Shown here one piece after another: positions 57,869 to 64,000 of a stretch of DNA of 64,000 nt. Every line of letters begins with the position of its first letter. The first letter of the stretch is position 1. The stretch lies in NCBI RefSeq assembly GCF_047324305.1, contig NZ_CP178740.1, positions 4,092,001 through 4,156,000 on the forward strand. The letters are read 5' to 3'. This stretch comes from Acerihabitans sp047324305 (GTDB lineage: Bacteria > Pseudomonadota > Gammaproteobacteria > Enterobacterales > Enterobacteriaceae). Both the position numbers and the translations under genes were made by a program. The notes beneath the pieces were generated by a model. It made no database searches and was not told the DNA's origin. It worked only from the letters and a program-made list of their open reading frames with translations.

Positions 57869-60800
57869 GTAGCGGGCGCTTTAATCTCTCGGCGCTGGCC
57901 GTTCGCGAGCGATCCATTACCTTATTCCTGATTATCCTGATTACGATCGCCGGTATTGTGTCGTTCTTTGCACTGGGGCGGGCGGAAGATCCCCCGTTTA
58001 CCGTAAAACAGATGACGATTATTTCCGCCTGGCCGGGCGCGACAGCGCAGGAAATGCAGGATCAGGTGGCCGAACCGCTTGAAAAACGTATGCAGGAGCT
58101 CAAGTGGTATGACCGTAGTGAGACTTACACGCGTCCGGGTCTGGCGTTTACCATGCTGTCGCTGCAGGACAGCACGCCGCCTTCACAGGTTCAGGAAGAA
58201 TTTTATCAGGCGCGTAAGAAGCTCGGCGATGAAACAAAGAACCTGCCGGCAGGCGTGATCGGGCCGATGGTCAATGATGAATTTTCCGACGTGACCTTCG
58301 CACTCTTTGCGCTGAAGGCGAAAGGGGAGCCGCAGCGGCTGCTGGTCCGCGATGCGGAATCGTTGCGCCAGCGTCTTCTGCATGTGCCGGGGGTTAAGAA
58401 GGTCAATATTATTGGCGAGCAGGCCGAGCGCATCTTTGTCTCCTTCTCGCATGACCGTCTGGCTACGCTGGGCATTTCTCCTCAGGATATTTTCGCCGCC
58501 CTTAACAGCCAGAACGTACTGACGCCAGCCGGTTCCATTGACACCAGCGGACCGCAGGTCTTTATCCGTCTGGATGGCGCCTTTGACAAACTGGAGAAAA
58601 TCCGCAAAACGCCCATCGTCGTTCAGGGCAGGACGCTGCAGCTTTCGGACGTGGCAACCGTTGAACGGGGTTACGAAGATCCGGCGACCTTCATGGTCAG
58701 AAACCAGGGCGAGCCGGCCCTACTGCTGGGTATCGTTATGCGTGAGGGGTGGAACGGTCTGGATCTGGGTAAGGCGCTGGATGCGGAAACGGCTAAAATC
58801 AATGAAGGCATGCCACTGGGCATGACGCTGACGAAGGTGACCGATCAGTCAGTCAACATCAGCTCCGCCGTTGACGAGTTCATGATCAAATTCTTTGTCG
58901 CGCTGCTCGTGGTGATGGTGGTCTGTTTCGTCAGCATGGGCTGGCGGGTGGGGGTGGTGGTCGCCGCTGCGGTGCCGCTGACGCTGGCTGTGGTTTTTGT
59001 GGTGATGGAGGCTTCCGGCAAAAACTTTGACCGTATTACGCTGGGTTCCCTGATCCTGGCGCTGGGATTACTGGTGGATGATGCCATCATCGCCATTGAA
59101 ATGATGGTGGTGAAAATGGAGGAGGGCTACGACCGCATCAAAGCTTCGGCCTATGCCTGGAGCCATACGGCCGCCCCCATGCTTGCCGGCACGCTGGTCA
59201 CGGCCGGCGGGTTTATGCCTAATGGGTTTGCGCAGTCCACCGCCGGTGAATACACCAGCAATATGTTCTGGATAGTGGGTATCGCCCTGATTGCTTCCTG
59301 GGTGGTGGCGGTGGTGTTTACGCCTTATCTGGGCGTGAAAATGCTGCCAGAGATCAAAACGGTCGAGGGCGGACACGCGGCCATCTACGACACGCGTCAT
59401 TACAACCGCTTTCGCCGCGTGCTGACTCGCGTCATCGCGCGAAAATGGCTCGTGGCTGGTACCGTTATCGCCGTCTTTACTGTCGCTATCCTCGGTATGG
59501 GGCTGGTAAAAAAACAATTCTTTCCCACCTCTGATCGACCGGAGGTGCTGGTAGAAGTGCAGATGCCTTATGGCACCTCTATTGAGCAGACCAGTGCCGC
59601 AACGGCGAAAATCGAAAGCTGGCTGAAACAACAGAAAGAGGCAAAAATCGTTACGTCCTACATAGGGCAGGGTTCGCCGCGTTTTTATCTGGCCATGGCG
59701 CCAGAGCTGCCCGATCCGTCGTTTGCGAAAATTGTCGTGCTGACGGACAGTCAGGAGGCGCGTGAGACGCTCAAGTTTCGACTCCGTGACGCGGCCGCCG
59801 GCGGGTTGGCTCCTGCGGCGCGCGTGCGCGTGACTCAGTTGGTGTTCGGTCCGTATTCACCTTATCCGGTAGCTTACCGTGTCATGGGGCCTGATCCCGC
59901 CACACTGCGCGAAATCGCAGACCAGGTGGAAAGGGTGATGCAGGCCAGCCCGATGATGAGGACCGTCAACACCGACTGGGGGCCGCGGGTGCCGACGCTG
60001 CATTTTACGCTCAATCAGGACCGTCTCCAGGCGGTAGGGCTGACATCAAATGCCGTTGCTCAGCAGCTGCAGTTCCTGCTCTCCGGCGTACCCATCACGT
60101 CGGTGCGTGAAGATATCCGTTCGGTGCAGGTTATGGGACGTGCGGCAGGAGATATAAGGCTCGATCCGGCAAAAATAGCCGGTTTTACCCTGGTGGGGTC
60201 ATCAGGTCAGCGTATCCCATTGTCTCAGATTGGGCATGTGGACGTGCAAATGGAAGATCCCGTTCTGCGTCGTCGTGATCGTACCCCGACCATTACCGTA
60301 CGGGGGGATATTGCTGAAAACCTGCAGCCGCCGGATGTCTCCACGGTAATCATGAAGGCATTGCAGCCTGTCATCGCTACGCTTCCGGCAGGATACCGGA
60401 TAGAGCAGGCCGGCCCGATAGAAGAATCAGGCAAAGCCACCAAAGCGATGGCGCCGTTGTTCCCTATCATGATGGCCATGACGCTGTTGATTATTATCCT
60501 GCAGGTGCGGTCAATGTCGGCAATGGTGATGGTATTTCTCACCGCGCCCCTGGGGTTGATTGGGGTGGTGCCAACGCTGTTGCTGTTCAACCAGCCTTTT
60601 GGCATCAATGCGCTGGTGGGGTTGATCGCGCTGTCGGGCATCCTGATGCGTAACACCCTGATCCTGATAGGGCAGATCCATCACAACGAGCAGGAAGGGT
60701 TGGCGCCATTCCATGCGGTAGTCGAGGCGACGGTGCAGCGAGCCCGACCGGTATTGCTGACGGCGATGGCGGCCATTCTGGCGTTTATACCCCTGACGCA

Positions 60801-60954
60801 CTCGGTGTTCTGGGGAACGCTGGCGTATACCCTGATTGGCGGGACGCTTGGCGGCACCATTATCACGCTGGTCTTCCTGCCCGCAATGTATACCATCTGG
60901 TTCAGAATACGTCCCGATCAACAGGCGTCCGCTGAAAACAAATCTACGACGTAA
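57865..60954 (+). CDS. RND-family multidrug efflux transporter
   Basis: A 1029-residue inner-membrane pump of AcrB-like size with a first helix near residues 16-36, two large periplasmic loops and two bundles of helices. Motifs include 'GRAEDPPFTVKQMTIISAWPGA' (core 'ISAWPGA'), 'LGLLVDDAIIAIEMM' (helix 4 aspartates of the proton relay) and 'GLIALSGILMRNTLILI'. It belongs to the broad RND type with 'APLGLIGVVPTLLL' near the end. With the fusion protein and the NodT-type channel it would expel toxic compounds across both membranes. Confidence 0.94.
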   Translation: MSSGRFNLSALAVRERSITLFLIILITIAGIVSFFALGRAEDPPFTVKQMTIISAWPGATAQEMQDQVAEPLEKRMQELKWYDRSETYTRPGLAFTMLSLQDSTPPSQVQEEFYQARKKLGDETKNLPAGVIGPMVNDEFSDVTFALFALKAKGEPQRLLVRDAESLRQRLLHVPGVKKVNIIGEQAERIFVSFSHDRLATLGISPQDIFAALNSQNVLTPAGSIDTSGPQVFIRLDGAFDKLEKIRKTPIVVQGRTLQLSDVATVERGYEDPATFMVRNQGEPALLLGIVMREGWNGLDLGKALDAETAKINEGMPLGMTLTKVTDQSVNISSAVDEFMIKFFVALLVVMVVCFVSMGWRVGVVVAAAVPLTLAVVFVVMEASGKNFDRITLGSLILALGLLVDDAIIAIEMMVVKMEEGYDRIKASAYAWSHTAAPMLAGTLVTAGGFMPNGFAQSTAGEYTSNMFWIVGIALIASWVVAVVFTPYLGVKMLPEIKTVEGGHAAIYDTRHYNRFRRVLTRVIARKWLVAGTVIAVFTVAILGMGLVKKQFFPTSDRPEVLVEVQMPYGTSIEQTSAATAKIESWLKQQKEAKIVTSYIGQGSPRFYLAMAPELPDPSFAKIVVLTDSQEARETLKFRLRDAAAGGLAPAARVRVTQLVFGPYSPYPVAYRVMGPDPATLREIADQVERVMQASPMMRTVNTDWGPRVPTLHFTLNQDRLQAVGLTSNAVAQQLQFLLSGVPITSVREDIRSVQVMGRAAGDIRLDPAKIAGFTLVGSSGQRIPLSQIGHVDVQMEDPVLRRRDRTPTITVRGDIAENLQPPDVSTVIMKALQPVIATLPAGYRIEQAGPIEESGKATKAMAPLFPIMMAMTLLIIILQVRSMSAMVMVFLTAPLGLIGVVPTLLLFNQPFGINALVGLIALSGILMRNTLILIGQIHHNEQEGLAPFHAVVEATVQRARPVLLTAMAAILAFIPLTHSVFWGTLAYTLIGGTLGGTIITLVFLPAMYTIWFRIRPDQQASAENKSTT

Positions 60955-60998
60955 TACCGACTGCATGGGGCCGCTGGCACGACGGGCAATAGATAAAA

Positions 60999-61199
60999 TT
61001 ATGAGGATCTAAGCGGTTTATTTTCCTCAAAGAACGCAAGAAAACCAGCGGCTTGATGTGCCGCCGCAGGCGGACAGGCCGGCTCGTGCGGCCCCAGGCA
61101 GCGCTCTTCGCGCGGCAGGTGGGCCGGACGGGGCGACGGGCCGGAGAGTGGCGTTAAGGCCGCCCTGTAACGACGCGATGGAGGCCTGGGTAGCAGGGC
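60999..61199 (-). other. In-frame open stretch after the aminotransferase stop; possible gene remnant
   Basis: On the minus strand the frame stays open for 66 codons directly after the aminotransferase stop, in the same frame, and ends at TAA 60999-61001. No start codon is seen. The last residues 'AAGFLAFFEENKPL' recall the C-terminal tail of enoyl-CoA hydratases, but the rest is Pro/Arg-rich and unlike any family. It is probably decayed DNA or chance in GC-rich sequence. Confidence 0.2.
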
Positions 61200-62405
61200 T
61201 TAGCTTTTAAGCGCGGCGCAGGCGGCGGCTATACGGCGCCCCGCCTCGGCAACGGTGGCATCATCGGTGGCGATGGAAAGGCGGAAATAAGGTGACAAAC
61301 CATAAGCGCTGCCGCCAATGCCTGATACGCCGCGCTCCAGCAGGTAATCAAGCACATCCGCCTCGTTTTCCAGCCGGCGGCCGTCCGGTCGCCGTTGTCC
61401 CAACAACCCCGCGCAACGGCAAAATACAAAAAAACTGCCTTGGGGCGGCAGCAGTTCCAGTCCATCCACGGCGCTAAGATATTCCACCAGCGTATCCCGG
61501 CGCCGCTGATAGCTGGCCACCTGCGGCGGCAGGAAATCCAGGCCGCCTTCAAACGCCGCCAGGGCCGCCGCCTGGCTCACCGAGCTGGCGCCCGAGGAGA
61601 TCTGCGACTGGGTGACCACCATGGCCTGCGTCAACGTGGCCGGACCGGCGCCGTAGCCGATGCGCCAGCCGGTCATGGCATAGGTTTTCGACACGCCGCC
61701 CACCAGCAGCGCGCGGTCGCGCAAATCCGGCGCGACGTTCAGCAGCCCGATATGCCGGCGGCCGTCGAACAGGATATGTTCGTACAGTTCATCCAGCATC
61801 ACCAGTACCTGGGGATGGCGGCGCAGCACCGCCGCCAGCGCCTCCAGCTCCTGGTGGGTATAGACCGCGCCGCTGGGATTGCCCGGGGTATTCAGCACCA
61901 GCCAGCGGGTACGCGGCCCGATGGCCTGTTCCAGCTGCGCCGGCAGCAGCTTGTAGCCCTGCTCCAAAGGGCAGGGCAGGAAACGCGGCTCGCCACCGTT
62001 AAAACGCACGCTGTCGGGGAAGGTGGGCCAGTATGGGGTAGGTACCAGCACGTCATCCCCATCATCCAGGGTGGCGGCGAATGCGTTGAAAATGATTTGC
62101 TTGGCGCCGTTGGCGATAACCACTTCCGCCAGGGGATAGATCAGCCGGTTTTCCCGCGCCAGCTTGCGCACAACGGCTTCCCGCAGTGCGCGCACCCCGG
62201 GGGTGGCGGTGTATTTGGTTTCACCTTTGGCGATGGCCCGGTAAGCCGCCTGCTTGATGGCGTCGGGAGTATCGAAATCCGGTTCGCCGGTTGTCAGGTC
62301 AAGGATATCCACCCCGGCGCTTTTTAATTCATTGGTACGTTGCTTGGCGGCGGCGTTGGCGGAGAGGGTCACCCGCTGGACACGGCGCGAAAGTTGGATA
62401 CTCAT
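61200..62405 (-). CDS. PLP-dependent class I aminotransferase (aspartate aminotransferase type)
   Basis: A 401-residue enzyme of fold type I. The PLP-binding lysine is Lys240 in 'GGVSKTYAMTGWRIGYG', the 'NTPGNPSGAVY' loop and the Asp/Tyr pair 'VMLDELYEHI' are present, and the C-terminal substrate Arg lies in 'PYFRLSIAT'. Similar to the AspC/PatA Ib subgroup that uses aspartate, prephenate or other amino acids. It follows an LLM monooxygenase by 50 bases, so it may process an amino product or a sulfur amino acid; the substrate is not readable. Confidence 0.92.
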   Translation of the reverse strand: MSIQLSRRVQRVTLSANAAAKQRTNELKSAGVDILDLTTGEPDFDTPDAIKQAAYRAIAKGETKYTATPGVRALREAVVRKLARENRLIYPLAEVVIANGAKQIIFNAFAATLDDGDDVLVPTPYWPTFPDSVRFNGGEPRFLPCPLEQGYKLLPAQLEQAIGPRTRWLVLNTPGNPSGAVYTHQELEALAAVLRRHPQVLVMLDELYEHILFDGRRHIGLLNVAPDLRDRALLVGGVSKTYAMTGWRIGYGAGPATLTQAMVVTQSQISSGASSVSQAAALAAFEGGLDFLPPQVASYQRRRDTLVEYLSAVDGLELLPPQGSFFVFCRCAGLLGQRRPDGRRLENEADVLDYLLERGVSGIGGSAYGLSPYFRLSIATDDATVAEAGRRIAAACAALKS

Positions 62406-62455
62406 TGTGGTTCCTCTGAAAAACGTTCTTTACGGGCGGGGCTCTTGGGCCGCGC

Positions 62456-63763
62456 TCAGGTCGCCGCCGGTAGCCCCAGGTTCTCGCGCAGAGTGGCGAA
62501 AGGGTAGGCGGTACGGAACAATCCGCGGCGCTGAAGTTCCGGGATCACCAGTTCAATAAACAGATCCAGCTGTTCCGGCATGATCGCGGGCATCACGTTA
62601 AAGCCGTCCGCCGCGTCCGCCTCCAGCCACTGCTGGAAGTCGTCGGCGATATCCCCGGCGCAGCCCACCACCACCCGGTGTCCACGGGAACCGGCGGCCA
62701 CCGCCGCCAGCTCGCGCAGGGTCAAGCCATCGCGCGCCGCCAAATCGGTCAACAGCTTGATGCGACTTTGATTTCCCTCGCCGTCCGGCACCGGCGGTAC
62801 CGGCCCGTCCAGCGGGTAGGCGCGCAGATCCAGACCAAAGCGGGCGGAGAGCTGGTCAAGCCCGTTGTCGATATCCACCAGCGCGTTAAGCTGACGCCAG
62901 GTTTCCCGGGCCTCCTCACGGCTGCGGCCGACGATCGGCATCACCCCCGGCAAGATCAGCACTGCTTTGGGATCGCGTCCGGCGGCCGCCACCGCCTGTT
63001 TCTGGCTGCGATAAAACGCCCGTCCTTCCTCTAGGGAGGCGCTGGCGGTGAACACCACCTCGGCGGTCTGCGCCGCCAGCGTCTGGCCATCGGCCGAGGA
63101 CCCGGCTTCAATAATCACCGGCCGCCCCTGGGGGGAGCGGGAAATGTTCAGCGGTCCCTGCACCGAAAAATGTTCGCCGTGATGGTTGATCGGCTGGATC
63201 TTGTCGTCGTCGAAATAGCGGCCGCTGGCCCGATCGGCCACTACCGCCCCATCCCGCCAGCCGTTCCACAGCTTAAATGCTACCTCGAGGAATTCACGCG
63301 CACGGGCGTAGCGCGTCGCGTGGTCGGGCATATCTTCCCGGCTGAAGTTGCGCGCCACATCAGTGGAATACGAGGTCACCACGTTCCAGGCGATCCGGCC
63401 CCGGCTGATATGATCCAGTGATGAAAATGCGCGCGCCAGCGTAAAGGGATCGCTGAAAGTGGTGGAGGCGGTAGCCGCCAGACCGATATGACGGGTGGAG
63501 ACCGCCAGGGCGGCCAGCAGCGTCAGCGGCTCCAGCCGCGCCATGGTGGACGGCAGGCGGTGTACGCTGGTGGCCAGCGCGTCACCGACAAAAAACAGGT
63601 CAAATTTGGCGTCTTCGGCCTTACGCGCGATGCGCGTCAACCAGGCGATATCCGTGGGCGAACCAAGGTCGCCGGTGGCGCGCCAGCCGCCGACATGATG
63701 GCCAAGCGGCTGGACAAACAGTCCCAGCCTCAGTTGACGCGGCGGGGAAAGTTGAGATGACAT
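62456..63763 (-). CDS. LLM-class flavin-dependent monooxygenase, NtaA/SnaA/DszA family
   Basis: A 435-residue TIM-barrel protein with 'RLGLFVQPLGHHVGGWR', 'FDLFFVGDALA', 'HISRGRIAWNVVTSYS' and 'GRPVIIEAGSSADGQ', the layout of nitrilotriacetate and DszA-type monooxygenases that use FMNH2 from a separate reductase. ATG 63763 with AGGAG five bases upstream is the start. Relatives cleave C-N or C-S bonds of small xenobiotic or sulfur compounds. Together with the LLM gene at 50966 it hints at a broader organosulfur theme on both sides of the efflux locus. Confidence 0.9.
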   Translation of the reverse strand: MSSQLSPPRQLRLGLFVQPLGHHVGGWRATGDLGSPTDIAWLTRIARKAEDAKFDLFFVGDALATSVHRLPSTMARLEPLTLLAALAVSTRHIGLAATASTTFSDPFTLARAFSSLDHISRGRIAWNVVTSYSTDVARNFSREDMPDHATRYARAREFLEVAFKLWNGWRDGAVVADRASGRYFDDDKIQPINHHGEHFSVQGPLNISRSPQGRPVIIEAGSSADGQTLAAQTAEVVFTASASLEEGRAFYRSQKQAVAAAGRDPKAVLILPGVMPIVGRSREEARETWRQLNALVDIDNGLDQLSARFGLDLRAYPLDGPVPPVPDGEGNQSRIKLLTDLAARDGLTLRELAAVAAGSRGHRVVVGCAGDIADDFQQWLEADAADGFNVMPAIMPEQLDLFIELVIPELQRRGLFRTAYPFATLRENLGLPAAT

Positions 63764-63814
63764 ACACACTCCTGTAAGGTCAGGTTCGGCCGGCGTATCC
63801 GCCGGCCGCCCTCG

Positions 63815-64000
63815 TCAGAACGTCTGGTCGGCGGCGGTGATAACAGCCCGTTCGATGGCCGCGGGCGCAAGCGAAAAGGGCAACAACGCCGCGCTGGCGG
63901 ACGGAAACTTAAAACTGGCGGCAATATAGCGCGCCGCTTCGGTAAGACGATCGCCCAGGGGGATAAGATGCAGCGGCGCGTCATAGCGGCGCAGTTGTGT
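63815..64000 (-). CDS. C-terminal end of an unidentified gene
   Basis: On the minus strand a frame enters from the right edge and ends at TGA 63815-63817, giving 61 residues ('RRYDAPLHLIPLGDRLTEAA...AADQTF'). It is co-directional with the LLM gene 51 bases downstream, so it is likely part of the same operon. I do not recognise the family from this tail. It is the C-terminus of a real gene rather than a shadow, because codon use and the tight spacing fit its neighbours. Confidence 0.6.
   Translation of the reverse strand, partial: TQLRRYDAPLHLIPLGDRLTEAARYIAASFKFPSASAALLPFSLAPAAIERAVITAADQTF

Noticed and set aside
61395..62327. 310-codon plus-strand frame opposite the aminotransferase gene
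   Set aside because: Antisense shadow; the minus strand encodes a full aminotransferase with all active-site residues.
63730..63984. 84-codon minus-strand frame at the right edge
   Set aside because: It overlaps the LLM gene start in another frame and is Pro/Arg-rich; the frame ending at 63815 fits a real gene end better.

Overview
The window is gene-dense (about 55-57% GC by eye) and looks like a chromosomal segment of an Enterobacterales gammaproteobacterium. The reasons are a KdgM-type porin, close relatives of enteric FhuE and YncE, an MdtD-like exporter, recognisable Fur, CRP and sigma-54 promoter signals, and many ATGA-overlapping operons. The gene mix would fit a plant-, insect- or soil-associated lineage such as Pectobacteriaceae or Sodalis relatives, but that placement is inference. 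I saw no rRNA, tRNA, CRISPR array or intact insertion sequence.

Region 1 (1-15492) is a catabolic and respiratory block. It starts with the end of an enoyl-CoA hydratase, then a beta-keto acid cleavage enzyme (BKACE), a thiolase, both CoA-transferase subunits, an OFA-type transporter and a second thiolase. Together these can turn a beta-keto acid into acyl-CoA and acetyl-CoA. A sigma-54 promoter then precedes a secreted FMN/FAD flavoprotein of the fumarate reductase fold, a Tat-exported four-cluster Fe-S protein and an NrfD-type quinol-linked membrane protein. An MFS exporter, an OprB-like porin and a convergent PAS/sigma-54 activator follow. The flavoprotein lacks the fumarate reductase catalytic residues, so this looks like a respiratory reductase of unknown substrate and is the best novelty candidate.

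Region 2 (15803-28980) carries a metallophosphoesterase and a LevR-type sigma-54 activator. Next comes a mannose-family PTS operon with an embedded GH88 unsaturated glucuronyl hydrolase (EIIA-GH88-IIB-IIC-IID, then a 2-hydroxyacid dehydrogenase and a HAD phosphatase), a KdgM porin, a DJ-1 protein and a GH43 glycosidase. The PTS operon and the porin each have a near-consensus sigma-54 promoter and related upstream elements, so they probably form one regulon for unsaturated uronic-acid disaccharides.

Region 3 (29129-37754) holds a branched-chain-type ABC transporter operon with a VOC protein, facing a GntR/FCD regulator, an M20 amidohydrolase and a P5C-reductase-like enzyme. The shared intergenic region shows a sigma-54 promoter, an NtrC-like site and repeated AAGTG/CACTT half-sites. 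Region 4 (37811-41447) is a Fur-type pair: a FhuE-like receptor and a YncE-like lipoprotein. Region 5 (41535-53269) is a nine-gene operon for organosulfur scavenging with its LysR regulator: an LLM monooxygenase, a peptide-type ABC importer, two SfnB/DszC-like flavoproteins and a four-domain rhodanese.

Region 6 (53357-60954) has two truncated genes followed by an RND efflux locus (NodT-type lipoprotein, TetR, membrane fusion protein, RND pump) with two matching operators. Region 7 (60999-64000) has an aminotransferase, an NtaA-type LLM monooxygenase and the end of an unidentified gene. All functions are read from motifs by eye; no database search was run.
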